A stretch of 64,000 bases of DNA from the NCBI GenBank assembly GCA_038210275.1, contig JBBQWV010000001.1:186001-250000 (forward strand), in the 5' to 3' direction. This DNA comes from PALSA-1296 sp038210275. GTDB lineage: Bacteria > Bacteroidota > Ignavibacteria > Palsa-1295. A program made the position numbers and the translations under genes. Under the pieces are notes generated by a model. It was not told where the DNA came from. It was given only the letters and a program-made list of their open reading frames with translations, and did not search any database. Below, in pieces: positions 1 through 8,283 of the stretch (position 1 is the first letter of the stretch; each line of letters starts with the position of its first letter).

Positions 1-339
1 AAAATATGGCTGCCAGTCTTCAGATGACAACGGAGCCCAACGTAAGCGAAGGTCAATTGGAATTAATGTTGTAGCGTAATCGGAAAAGCCGCCAACATTA
101 CCACTTGTAAGTTTTGTATATCCAAGCCCAAATTCTAAACTTACATGGGACGTAATACCATTGAGCCATAAGGCATAAAGACGGGCATTCAGGTCAATCG
201 GACGAGGGACTGCTTCGTTGATACCGAATGCAGCGCCGCCTCCAATACCAATGCCCCACTTTGACTCCCATTGAGCCATTGACGTTCCCGCTGTACATAG
301 CAGGAGCATGATAATAATAATTGTTTTTTTTGTTTTCAT
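1..339 (-). CDS. Secreted outer-membrane barrel-like protein (N-terminal part)
   Basis: This reading frame is open from the ATG at 339 to the window edge, giving 113 codons with the C-terminus missing. The first ~22 residues form a signal peptide: a lysine-rich start (MKTKKT), an Ile/Leu core, and a likely cleavage after SMA-Q. The mature part alternates short hydrophobic stretches with Gly turns (GIGIGGGAAFG) and ends in IPIDLRLRW, which is typical of OmpA-like or outer-membrane beta-barrel domains. The exact family cannot be named from this fragment. The gene reads away from the ferredoxin locus. No strong Shine-Dalgarno site precedes the start. Confidence 0.75.
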   Translation of the reverse strand, partial: MKTKKTIIIIMLLLCTAGTSMAQWESKWGIGIGGGAAFGINEAVPRPIDLNARLYALWLNGITSHVSLEFGLGYTKLTSGNVGGFSDYATTLIPIDLRLRWAPLSSEDWQPYF

Positions 340-630
340 ATTATAGAGATAATAAGTTATAAATGTTTAAGTATAGAATAAGAAATATTGTGAGATAAAT
401 CGCCGAGCATTTTTCCCGTGGCGGGGAAAATTTCGAACACGCTAACCGATTCATGGAATGGTCGGTTCCACTAACTATTTGGATAATAAGCCGTTACGGA
501 ATGAATAAGAAAAACAATCCCCGACAATTCTATTAATTTGTAATTTACAAAAATATAAATTATCTTCGAATGCCCCAATTTAATTTTACGCGGAATCTTA
601 GCCGGGATAGGTTAGTGGGAAATGTCTTAT
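340..630. other. Non-coding gap with two hairpins
   Basis: No credible reading frame was found here. The gap holds an imperfect hairpin at 410-430 (TTTTTCCCG / CGGGGAAAA) and a 6-bp stem AACCGA / TCGGTT near 443-466. Both lie upstream of the partial gene at 339 and could sit in its leader on the minus strand. No function can be assigned. Confidence 0.3.
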
Positions 631-666
631 AAAAAAAGTCGGACAATATTATTGTCCGACTTTTTT
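631..666 (-). terminator. Rho-independent terminator of the ferredoxin gene
   Basis: A perfect 10-bp stem (GTCGGACAAT / ATTGTCCGAC) with a 3-nt loop is flanked by A7 on one side and T6 on the other. It can therefore stop transcription from either side. It lies 20 bp beyond the ferredoxin stop codon. Confidence 0.9.
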
Positions 667-685
667 ATAAGTTAGATAAAAAAAA

Positions 686-1030
686 TTAGCGCTTGCGGTT
701 TGGATCGACTTCTTCAAGCCATGCCACTTTCGCTTCGAGCTGCTCTTTCGGCTCGACCCAATTCGGATCAGGCAAACAGCAATCTACAGGACAAACAGCA
801 GCGCATTGCGGCTCATCATGGAAGCCGACACATTCCGTGCATTTATCCGGTACAATATAGAAATAATCATTTGAATGAAAACCTACTGCGCCGCTTGGGC
901 TTGGATCGGTAGGACCGTAGGTCTGTCCAGCAAGACTCCAATTTGCGCCGCCCTCGTAGATCGCCGTATTAGGACATTCCGGTTCGCAGGCACCGCAGTT
1001 AATACATTCGGTTGTGATCAAGATCGCCAT
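686..1030 (-). CDS. 2[4Fe-4S] ferredoxin
   Basis: A small 114-residue electron carrier. The N-terminal cluster motif is CINCGACEPECP (about residues 10-21). The second motif is CTECVGFHDEPQCAAVCP, with the longer spacing between Cys pairs known from Chlorobium/Allochromatium-type ferredoxins. Between the motifs lies an insertion of about 35 residues rich in Gly, Pro and Asn, and the protein ends in a charged helix. A good Shine-Dalgarno site (AGAGGAG) lies 6 nt before the ATG, a TAACTTTG box about 40 nt upstream, and a strong terminator follows, so the gene appears to be a single-gene unit. The redox partner is not evident nearby. Confidence 0.92.
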   Translation of the reverse strand: MAILITTECINCGACEPECPNTAIYEGGANWSLAGQTYGPTDPSPSGAVGFHSNDYFYIVPDKCTECVGFHDEPQCAAVCPVDCCLPDPNWVEPKEQLEAKVAWLEEVDPNRKR

Positions 1031-1070
1031 AAATTCTCCTCTAAAATTAAATCGCTAGTTAAATTCGCTG

Positions 1071-1078
1071 CAAAGTTA
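1071..1078 (-). promoter_or_regulatory. TAnnTTTG -7 box for the ferredoxin gene
   Basis: On the minus strand the sequence reads TAACTTTG, a perfect match to the Bacteroidota -7 consensus TAnnTTTG, about 40 nt before the ferredoxin start. Its first three bases are also the TAA stop codon of the upstream DUF309 gene. Confidence 0.55.
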
Positions 1079-1468
1079 CGAATGAATCCGAAGCAGCTCA
1101 GGAAAAAATGAATTGGCGACTTCGTACGTAACACCCTTAGCATTCATTAAACACGCTCCATCAAAACATCGTTCTATTTCTTTGCGAAAATTTAGCATAT
1201 CAAGCCCCATATGATCATCGGGATATTTTTTTAGTTTATCCAAAGATTTCATATACTGACTTATTGCGCCTGAAGTATTTCCATTTGATAAATGGTGACA
1301 GGCGACAGCCGCCTGAATCAGCCCCTGCAAAAAAAGACGTCCGTCGCTCCGATCTTCTTGCCATAATTCCTCGAACGCATCGTGGCATTCAAAGAATTCT
1401 TTCGCATTGAATAGATCAACGCCATGCGAGAAAATTTCGTCGAAAGTTGAATTATGCGGTTCGCTCAT
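1076..1468 (-). CDS. DUF309 family protein
   Basis: A 130-residue all-helical protein. The signature HDAFEELW (about residues 29-36) matches the HxxxExxW motif of the DUF309 family, followed by a second helix pair (FLQGLIQAAVACHH) that carries further conserved His residues. The family is widespread and its biochemical role is not established; a small helical metal- or ligand-binding bundle is a guess from the conserved His/Glu pattern. Tandem TAACTTTA sequences lie 25-40 nt upstream of the start. It is followed closely by the ferredoxin gene, which has its own promoter-like box. Confidence 0.85.
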   Translation of the reverse strand: MSEPHNSTFDEIFSHGVDLFNAKEFFECHDAFEELWQEDRSDGRLFLQGLIQAAVACHHLSNGNTSGAISQYMKSLDKLKKYPDDHMGLDMLNFRKEIERCFDGACLMNAKGVTYEVANSFFPELLRIHS

Positions 1469-1566
1469 ATACTTCTAAAACGCCGAGGATAAAGTTAAAG
1501 TTAAACTCTGAATGGACTCTCTTCGAATATTTATTGTTTACAAACATAATTTTCGACCAAATAATA

Positions 1567-2409
1567 ATGAATCTGACTATCGGACCCTATAAACTTACCA
1601 CAATTGAAACAGGGACTTTTGCCTTAGATGGCGGAGCGATGTTCGGAGTCGTTCCGAAAAATCTTTGGAGCAAGACGAATGAGCCGGATGAATCGAACCG
1701 CATTCCCATGTCTTTGCGGGCATTGCTTGTTCAAGGCGATGGAAAAAATATTCTCATTGATTCCGGCATGGGTGAAAAATACGATGAGAAAACACGGAAG
1801 ATCTATAAGCTTGATAATACGAAGTTCACTCTTCTTTCATCACTTGCGAATGAAGGAATAAAACCTGAAGATATTACCGATGTCATTCAAACCCATCTGC
1901 ATTTCGATCATTGCGGCGGTTCGGTATCTCAGAGTGCTGATGGAAAACTCTACCCTACTTTTCCGAATGCCAAGCATTACGTACAGAAAGAAAATCTTGC
2001 ATGGGCGAGGAAGCCAACCGATAAAGACCGCGCAAGCTATTTGAAAAATGATTGGGAGCCGCTTGTTGCTGAGGGAATGCTCGAAGAATTGGATGGCGCG
2101 GGTGAGATATTTCCGGGTATTCATTTGCATATTTTTAACGGACACACAAGAGCACAGCAGCTTCCACAAATTACGGATGGTAAATCTAGTCTCTTCTACT
2201 GCGCCGATCTTGTACCGACTAAGGCGCATATCAATTTTCCATACATCATGGGATATGATAATTTCCCGCTGACCACCCTTGAAGAAAAAAAGAGGTATGT
2301 ACCAAAATTTTTTGAGGAGAATTGGACGCTGTTCTTAGAACATGATCCAGTTGATGCATTCGTAAAAGTTGAGAAGACCGAAAGGGGCTTCAAGGCAACC
2401 TCAGTTTAA
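1567..2409 (+). CDS. MBL-fold metallo-hydrolase
   Basis: A 280-residue metallo-beta-lactamase-fold hydrolase. The metal-binding motif THLHFDHCGG (HxHxDH) is near residue 111, a second-sphere His (NGHTRAQQ) near residue 194 and an Asp (CADLVP) near 215. The order matches the quorum-quenching lactonase / YtnP-like branch, but the substrate cannot be deduced. The start was set at the ATG beginning MNLTIGPYKL because the family fold begins there; the frame extends 40 codons further upstream without recognisable sequence. The queG gene follows 2 nt after the stop, suggesting co-transcription. Confidence 0.85.
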   Translation: MNLTIGPYKLTTIETGTFALDGGAMFGVVPKNLWSKTNEPDESNRIPMSLRALLVQGDGKNILIDSGMGEKYDEKTRKIYKLDNTKFTLLSSLANEGIKPEDITDVIQTHLHFDHCGGSVSQSADGKLYPTFPNAKHYVQKENLAWARKPTDKDRASYLKNDWEPLVAEGMLEELDGAGEIFPGIHLHIFNGHTRAQQLPQITDGKSSLFYCADLVPTKAHINFPYIMGYDNFPLTTLEEKKRYVPKFFEENWTLFLEHDPVDAFVKVEKTERGFKATSV

Positions 2410-2411
2410 TT

Positions 2412-3335
2412 GTGACTTGCCAAGAACTCACTGAAAGGATCAAGCAAACAGCGCTTGACATTGGCTTCACAAAAGCTGGTGTCACTTCTGCTGCGCCTTT
2501 CAATGAAGCGGCAGATAGACTTGATGCTTGGGTCAAGGAGGGATCACATGGAGTGATGAGCTACATGGAGCGTAATCATGATAAGAGGCGAGATGTAAAA
2601 AACATTTTACCATCTGCGAAAAGCATTCTTTCTCTTGCATTGAATTATTTCCATAACGCTGAGACCAATTCTGATCTGAAAATATCTCGATATGCTTGGG
2701 GTGATGATTACCACTACATCATCAGCAATATGCTCGAAAAGTTACTTGAGCAAATTAAGATCATTACTCCCGAAGCAGAGGGAAGATATTATGTCGATAC
2801 GGGACCATTGCTTGAAAAAGCAATTGCCGAGCGGGCAGGAATTGGATGGATTGGCAAGCACACGAATGTTATCACGCGAGAATTGGGATCATGGATCTTT
2901 CTCTCGGAGATCATTTTAAATCTTGATCTTGAACCTGATACTCCTGCAGAAGATCTTTGCGGAACGTGCAATGCCTGTGTCGAGGCGTGCCCGACCGATG
3001 CGATCACCGCCCCGTACCAACTCGATGCTACGAAATGTATTTCGTATTTGACGATAGAGCTGAAGCCGCAAAATGAGATCGCACCGGAACTTGCAAAGCA
3101 GATGGAAGGCTGGCTTTATGGGTGTGATATTTGTCAGGATGTTTGTCCGTGGAACCGTTTTCAATCGCAAACACCTTTGGGTGCCTTCGCGCCTCGAGAA
3201 GAAAATATTGCTCTGACAAAAGAAAAGATCGAAGCGATGGAGCAAGAAGAGTTCTCAAAACGTTTTCGTAAGTCACCGATCAAGAGAACCAAGCTTGCGG
3301 GGTTGAAAAGGAATGTGAAGGCTTTAAAAAATTAG
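2412..3335 (+). CDS. queG: Epoxyqueuosine reductase QueG
   Basis: A 307-residue cobalamin- and Fe-S-dependent enzyme catalysing the last step of queuosine biosynthesis in tRNA (epoxyqueuosine to queuosine). The middle carries GRYYVDTGPLLEKAIAERAG, typical of the B12-binding region. It is followed by two [4Fe-4S] motifs, CGTCNACVEACP (about residue 181) and CDICQDVCPWN (about 238). The basic C-terminus SPIKRTKLAGLKRN is also a family hallmark. The start is a GTG just after the MBL gene. Epoxyqueuosine forms in tRNA Asn/Asp/His/Tyr wobble positions. No other queuosine gene is in the window. The stop codon overlaps the first base of a palindromic repeat. Confidence 0.95.
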   Translation: MTCQELTERIKQTALDIGFTKAGVTSAAPFNEAADRLDAWVKEGSHGVMSYMERNHDKRRDVKNILPSAKSILSLALNYFHNAETNSDLKISRYAWGDDYHYIISNMLEKLLEQIKIITPEAEGRYYVDTGPLLEKAIAERAGIGWIGKHTNVITRELGSWIFLSEIILNLDLEPDTPAEDLCGTCNACVEACPTDAITAPYQLDATKCISYLTIELKPQNEIAPELAKQMEGWLYGCDICQDVCPWNRFQSQTPLGAFAPREENIALTKEKIEAMEQEEFSKRFRKSPIKRTKLAGLKRNVKALKN

Positions 3336-3480
3336 TGTCATTGCGAGGAGGACTTTAGTCCGATGAAGCAATCTCCTTAAAGTATTGTTGAAGTTAATCT
3401 CTGCCACAATTGAGGGGATTGTTTCGTCGTCGCGGAGTTTACACTGAGTGTAACGAATGTGCGATTTCTCGCAATGACAC
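3335..3480. repeat. Family A palindromic repeat, copy 1
   Basis: A 146-bp element with near-perfect inverted ends GTGTCATTGCGAG and CTCGCAATGACAC. Inner arms GAAGCAATCTCC and GGGGATTGTTTC also pair. It contains the right-arm insert GTTTACACTGAGTGTAAC, itself a palindrome, shared with copy 4. It lies directly behind queG. Confidence 0.85.
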
Positions 3481-3505
3481 AAAAAGAATAATATTTATAG
3501 TAATA

Positions 3506-4444
3506 ATGGAAAAAGTAATTATCATCGGTTCAGGACCTGCAGGACTAACTGCCGCACTTTATACTGCACGCGCTAATCTCAAACCACTTGTCTTTGAAGG
3601 TGAGCAGCCGGGTGGGCAGTTAACGATCACAACAGAAGTTGAGAACTATCCCGGCTACGAGCATGGTATTCAAGGACCGGAGATGATGAATATTTTCCGT
3701 AAACAAGCACAGCGTTTTGGCGCGGATTGTCGCTTTGAAACGGTAACTGATGTTGATCTTTCGAAGCGTCCATTCAAAGTTGTCGTAAGCGGACAAACAT
3801 TCGAATCTGAAACGGTCATCATCGCAACAGGGGCGAAGGCGAAACTGCTTGGCTTAGAATCGGAAATGAATTTCATGGGCTATGGTGTCAGCGCATGTGC
3901 AACGTGCGATGGGTTTTTCTTCCGCAATCAAGATGTCCTCATCGTTGGTGGCGGCGATACAGCAATGGAAGAAGCGATCTACCTCACTAATTTCTGTAAG
4001 ACCGTAACAGTCGTTCATCGCTCAGAAAATTTCCGCTCTTCAAAGATCATGCTCGACCGCGCAAAAGCAAATCCGAAAATCAAATGGTTGCTTGATGCGC
4101 AGGTTGTCGATGTGCTCGGTAAAACCGATGATCTTGGAAGAAAGACAGTAACAGGAGCGATGATAAAGAATGTAAAATCCGGTGAGGTTACAGAAATTCC
4201 AACGAACGGTCTCTTCGTCGCCATCGGACATCAACCGAATACAGAATTATTTAAAGGCAAACTTGATATGAATGATGTCGGCTATCTTGAAACATTAGGG
4301 AAGTCATCCAACACCAACATCCAAGGTGTCTTCGCCTGTGGCGATTGTCAGGATCACGTATATCGCCAGGCAGTAACAGCCGCCGGCTCCGGCTGTATGG
4401 CAGCAATTGATGCCGAGAGATTTATCGGAGCGAATCCATTGTAA
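3506..4444 (+). CDS. trxB: Thioredoxin-disulfide reductase
   Basis: A 312-residue flavoenzyme that reduces thioredoxin with NADPH. The FAD-binding motif GSGPAGLTAALYTARA is at residues 8-23, the redox-active CATC (SACATCDGFFF) near 135, the NADPH-binding GGGDTAMEEA near 155, and the C-terminal FAD motif GVFACGDCQD near 274. The start MEKVIIIGSG was chosen because the nucleotide-binding strand begins right there; 32 further codons upstream translate the family A palindrome and are not protein-like. Length and motif order are normal for bacterial TrxR. Confidence 0.96.
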   Translation: MEKVIIIGSGPAGLTAALYTARANLKPLVFEGEQPGGQLTITTEVENYPGYEHGIQGPEMMNIFRKQAQRFGADCRFETVTDVDLSKRPFKVVVSGQTFESETVIIATGAKAKLLGLESEMNFMGYGVSACATCDGFFFRNQDVLIVGGGDTAMEEAIYLTNFCKTVTVVHRSENFRSSKIMLDRAKANPKIKWLLDAQVVDVLGKTDDLGRKTVTGAMIKNVKSGEVTEIPTNGLFVAIGHQPNTELFKGKLDMNDVGYLETLGKSSNTNIQGVFACGDCQDHVYRQAVTAAGSGCMAAIDAERFIGANPL

Positions 4445-4498
4445 TTTTTGGAGGGAAAAACTGTTGCTGAATTATCTATTAATTATTCAAGAAAAGCT

Positions 4499-5710
4499 AT
4501 GAAACAGAGGGCTTTATTTTTTGCTCTGATTCTTTTTTTGATGTTGGGTGAATCATCGAAAACCATAGGTCAGTGGATTCCAACAAATGGTGCAGACGGA
4601 AACTCAGTTAATTCATTCGCTGCAAACGGTAGTAATTTATTCGCCGGTACTGCAGGAGGGGGTGTTTACCGTTCGACAGACAGAGGTTCAAATTGGTCTG
4701 CAGTTAATTCCGGGATGACAATTACTCATGTTACTTCACTCATTAACTCGGGACAGGACATCTTCGCTGGAAATTTTTATGCCCAGATTTATCTTTCGAC
4801 GAATAATGGCGATAAATGGACGAATCTTAATGTGCCAATGTATAATGAGATTAGGTCTCTTTTAGTAAATGGGAATAATCTTTTTGCAGGAACAGGTGGT
4901 AGCGGTGTTTATATTTCGACGGATAATGGCGCATCTTGGAAACCTTCTAATAATGGCTTATCGGCAAAATATATCAATATACTAACAATAAATGGGGGTA
5001 ATATTTTTGCTGGTGGAGATGGACTTTTTCGTACTACTAATAATGGGAAAAATTGGGTAGCAATTAATACTGGCTTAACTGGAACAATCTTTTCTCTGGC
5101 ATTTATGGGATCAAAAATATTTGCTGGCACCAGAGACGGTACATTCAAGTCAACTGATAATGGATATACTTGGACACCTCTTACAGTTACTCCTGGAGTT
5201 CCGGAAATAAACGCACTTGTTGCTGATTCCAATAATTTATTTGCAGGAACATTTAGTGGGGTATATTTAAGTACGAATGGAGGCTCTTCGTGGAATACAA
5301 TTAATGACGAATTAACTGATCTTGATATAAATTCTCTCGCTGTTATAGGCTCAAATATTTTTGCCGGAACATTTTATGGAGATGTAACAGGTGTCTGGCG
5401 TCGCCCTCTCTCTGATTTCGGAATAAGCGCAGTGCAATCAAATCCATCGCCCCAACTCTCCCTCAAAAATTTCCCCAACCCTTTCTCCTCGCAAACCACT
5501 ATATCTTTCTTGAATCCAGAACGGCAGTTTGTTGATATTCGCGTTGTGGATTTACTTGGGAAAGAAAGCGCTCATTTATTCTCAGGTGCTTTAGACGGAG
5601 GGAAGCATACGTATGTGTGGAATGCATCACTCGTGCCGAGTGGCGTTTATTTTTGTGCTGTGCGGACTCCAAGCGGAGAAGAGAAATATCCGCTTGTTGT
5701 AGAGCATTAG
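4499..5710 (+). CDS. T9SS-sorted beta-propeller protein
   Basis: A 403-residue secreted protein. A signal peptide (MKQRALFFALILFLML) is followed by about seven repeats of roughly 40 residues carrying variants of NNLFAGTxxGVYxSTDNGxxW, the BNR/sortilin-like propeller repeat. The last ~80 residues (NFPNPFSSQTTISF through PSGVYFCAV) are a type A T9SS sorting domain, so the protein should cross the outer membrane and be displayed or released. The ATG at 4499 was preferred over an upstream TTG because it begins the signal peptide. It is convergent with the next gene, with 7 bp between stops. Ligand or enzymatic activity is unknown. Confidence 0.88.
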   Translation: MKQRALFFALILFLMLGESSKTIGQWIPTNGADGNSVNSFAANGSNLFAGTAGGGVYRSTDRGSNWSAVNSGMTITHVTSLINSGQDIFAGNFYAQIYLSTNNGDKWTNLNVPMYNEIRSLLVNGNNLFAGTGGSGVYISTDNGASWKPSNNGLSAKYINILTINGGNIFAGGDGLFRTTNNGKNWVAINTGLTGTIFSLAFMGSKIFAGTRDGTFKSTDNGYTWTPLTVTPGVPEINALVADSNNLFAGTFSGVYLSTNGGSSWNTINDELTDLDINSLAVIGSNIFAGTFYGDVTGVWRRPLSDFGISAVQSNPSPQLSLKNFPNPFSSQTTISFLNPERQFVDIRVVDLLGKESAHLFSGALDGGKHTYVWNASLVPSGVYFCAVRTPSGEEKYPLVVEH

Positions 5711-5717
5711 ATTATTC

Positions 5718-6485
5718 CTACTCTTTCAATTTATTAACTTCCGCTACTGATTCTGCGGCAAGATATTTTCTTCGCTCTTCTTCTTTAATAAAAAGTGACT
5801 GTATCTTGACTGAATAGCTTTGAAGCTTCTCTTGGTCGGAGTTGCTCTTGAAATGGATTTCATCATCAATACTCCATTTGCCTTCCGTGTGTTTAAGGAA
5901 GCTGAATATCTCTTTCATCGTTGAAACAATTTGTGATTCGAGCAACCAAGATGAATCTCTTCCCGGACCGGCAATAGTTTTTTGGTAGCCTTCGAGAAAG
6001 GATTTTTTTGCAACATCAGTCATACTTGAAGATTCAACTAAACCTTTCATCTCGTCCAGTTTAGCATCGTACTCAACGCGGAAGATCTCAATTATTTTGC
6101 TCGCCTTTTTCAAGAGTGAATCACTTTGTACTAATCCCTTATCGTTTTTTATTCTTTTGAAATCTAAAATGCCGCCCCAGCCGATGGAATTAAGTTCGTT
6201 CGCATAATCCGATTGCAAGTATTTTAGCTTACTCGTAAGTTGGTTCATTAGCACGAAAGCCTCTCTTTTGCTTGGCGGTAGTGCTGCAAGCTGTTGTGAA
6301 TTGGGGAGTAAATTCTGTTGAGCCGTATCTCCGGCAGTCTTTCCCTGTTGAGTTGTTGTCGTTGCCATTTCGGTTTTATTTTTATCTTGACTACATCCAA
6401 TGATTACGGAGAAAAGAATAAAAAATGAAATGTATGCCAAACTCACGTTATTTTTTTTAATGAGGCTTGCTATAATTGGATTCAT
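5718..6485 (-). CDS. Hypothetical lipoprotein, helical
   Basis: A 255-residue protein of unknown function. It has a hydrophobic N-terminal segment (YISFFILFSVIIGC) with a lipobox-like IIGC at about residues 28-31, then a Thr/Gln-rich linker and a predicted helical, charged body. The long stretch before the lipobox suggests that a downstream start could be used. A TAACTTTA sequence lies about 85 nt upstream. No domain was recognised. It converges on the propeller gene. Confidence 0.7.
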   Translation of the reverse strand: MNPIIASLIKKNNVSLAYISFFILFSVIIGCSQDKNKTEMATTTTQQGKTAGDTAQQNLLPNSQQLAALPPSKREAFVLMNQLTSKLKYLQSDYANELNSIGWGGILDFKRIKNDKGLVQSDSLLKKASKIIEIFRVEYDAKLDEMKGLVESSSMTDVAKKSFLEGYQKTIAGPGRDSSWLLESQIVSTMKEIFSFLKHTEGKWSIDDEIHFKSNSDQEKLQSYSVKIQSLFIKEEERRKYLAAESVAEVNKLKE

Positions 6486-6963
6486 GTGATTCTAAATATT
6501 AGAAATTTTCAAGAAGCATTTTCTGATCGGGCATAAACGTGATTTGGTGCGATAGAATTACTGTAAAATATAAAGTTACAAATTTCTTTACATCAGGGAT
6601 TTGTCAATCGGCACCCACCGCTACTCACTACCAATTCTCAGGGAATTGCTTCGTCGCGGTTCGCGGCTCCTTGCAATGACACAAACCCATAGGGTAAGAA
6701 TTTTTCCCGAAATTTTGGAGAGCTTAAGAAAATGTATTATCTTTGTACTGAGATTAATGCTTCATGTAGCGCCACAAATAGCTGCAACTTAAGTAAAATC
6801 AGTTTCTTACACACCTAAATATACGATTCGAAACACGACTAATTGATACGGTTTAGTTACTAGTTCAACCAGATAGTGTAAAAATTCCTGACCGCAACGA
6901 AAGCCAAGTTCGCGGTACTTTATAAGAAAAGGGGAAATTTTACATCTATCGCATAGAACAAGA
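6486..6963. other. Intergenic region with half palindrome
   Basis: This 478-bp gap separates the lipoprotein gene from the glycosyltransferase gene. It contains one half of a family A palindrome (6640-6682) and otherwise nothing coding. A 63-codon frame across the repeat is a by-product of it. Confidence 0.5.
6640..6682. repeat. Family A palindromic repeat, right half only (copy 2)
   Basis: Only the right arm survives: AGGGAATTGCTTCGTCGC leading to CTTGCAATGACAC. No matching left arm is present within 150 bp, so this is a decayed or half element. Confidence 0.7.
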
Positions 6964-8283
6964 ATGACACCATTTCAACCAATAACGTCGCTGCCGTTTC
7001 GGACTGTGAATAATTTTTCGTCGCATACGACTTCACCGAAGAAAGTACTCTTTCTTACGTATCGCTTTCCGTATCCGCTATCCGGCGGAGACCGTTTGAA
7101 AAGCTATCACCTGCTTCGTCATTTATCGGAAATTTCACAAGTCGATCTCATTTCACTTGATGAATGGGGAACAGCTACGCATGAGAATCTTTCCCATATC
7201 AAACAATTTGCCAGCACTGTTACCGTTGTACCGTTTAACAAAACTGCTGCGATCGGACGTGCAGCAGCTTCACTTCTCACGAAGACTCCAATCGAGAATA
7301 CTTGGTATCATTCACCGCAGATGCAGGAAGTTGTTGACATTGCACTTGAGCATAAGCGTTATGATCTCATCGTCTGTTTTTTCATGAGGACAGCTGTGTA
7401 TGTGACCGACGTAACGAATACGCCCAAGATATTAATTGCCGAAGATTCCAGATTGCTTGCTGATGAGCGTGCAACGGAGAAATTTTCATTCACGCCTGAT
7501 TATTTCGTCAGGAAGAACGATGCTGTAAAGCTTCGTACTTATGAGCCTCAGATGATTGCACATTTTGATATAACAACGTTCGTCGCCGCACCTGATAGAG
7601 AACGAGTGCTCTCAGAAGATTCAACTTTAAAGACAACAATCCTTTCCAATGGAGTAGATACCGAAACATACGGGTTCTTCGAAGGAGAGAAAGAAAATGC
7701 AATTCTCTTCGCGGGTCACCTCGGAATTTATCACAATAAACTGATGGCGGAGAGGATATTAAAAAATATCTATCCAAAGATCAGAGAGCGTTCACCGAAT
7801 ACAAAACTGTATATTGTTGGACAAGACCCGGATGAATCTCTTGCAACGCTAATCAGTCAAACTCCGGGGGCAGAGTTGCATGAGAATGTCCCTGATATGA
7901 AGACGTATTACGAGAAGGCAGCGCTCTTTCTTCATCCGCAGGATGTGGGAGCAGGGATACAGAATAAGCTGCTTGAAAGTATGGCAATGGGTACACCCGT
8001 TGTTACTTCTGTGATCGGAGCATCAGGAATTGAGGGTATTATTGACCGAATGCATCTCGTGGTGAGTGAAACCGACGAAGATTTTGTTGAAGCGGCTATC
8101 TCACTTTTAGCCGATAATACAGAATGTAGGCGTCTTGCCGCGAATGCGCGCACACTGATCGAACAACGCTACACATGGGAGTTGATCTTTGATCGCTTTG
8201 ATAAGATCATCTCCGGAGTATTGCCGAATTTTTTTATTTTGCCGAAACGGGAAGCACAAGCAGCAATTAATGGCACACATTGA
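6964..8283 (+). CDS. GT4-family glycosyltransferase
   Basis: A 439-residue cytoplasmic glycosyltransferase. The N-terminal acceptor domain begins with KVLFLTYRFPYPLSGGDRLK, a pattern of the exopolysaccharide-associated (EpsH/Stp1-like) branch of the GT-B fold family 4. The donor-binding C-terminal domain has FAGHLGIYHN, a Leu/Gly-rich strand, and GIQNKLLESMAMGTPVVTS, in which the Glu of the EX7E-like motif binds the nucleotide sugar. The last 14 nt overlap the next gene, so the two are translationally coupled and probably act in one polysaccharide pathway. The donor sugar cannot be read from the sequence. Confidence 0.88.
   Translation: MTPFQPITSLPFRTVNNFSSHTTSPKKVLFLTYRFPYPLSGGDRLKSYHLLRHLSEISQVDLISLDEWGTATHENLSHIKQFASTVTVVPFNKTAAIGRAAASLLTKTPIENTWYHSPQMQEVVDIALEHKRYDLIVCFFMRTAVYVTDVTNTPKILIAEDSRLLADERATEKFSFTPDYFVRKNDAVKLRTYEPQMIAHFDITTFVAAPDRERVLSEDSTLKTTILSNGVDTETYGFFEGEKENAILFAGHLGIYHNKLMAERILKNIYPKIRERSPNTKLYIVGQDPDESLATLISQTPGAELHENVPDMKTYYEKAALFLHPQDVGAGIQNKLLESMAMGTPVVTSVIGASGIEGIIDRMHLVVSETDEDFVEAAISLLADNTECRRLAANARTLIEQRYTWELIFDRFDKIISGVLPNFFILPKREAQAAINGTH

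Noticed and set aside
1447..1566. N-terminal extension of the MBL hydrolase
   Set aside because: The 40 extra codons contain no family sequence and would overlap the divergent DUF309 gene. The internal ATG gives the normal fold start.
3410..3505. N-terminal extension of thioredoxin reductase
   Set aside because: The 32 extra residues are the translation of the palindromic repeat. The FAD-binding strand begins at the internal ATG.
6601..6792. 63-codon frame in the 6.5-6.9 kb gap
   Set aside because: It translates half a family A palindrome and AT-rich spacer. Composition is not protein-like and there is no start context.
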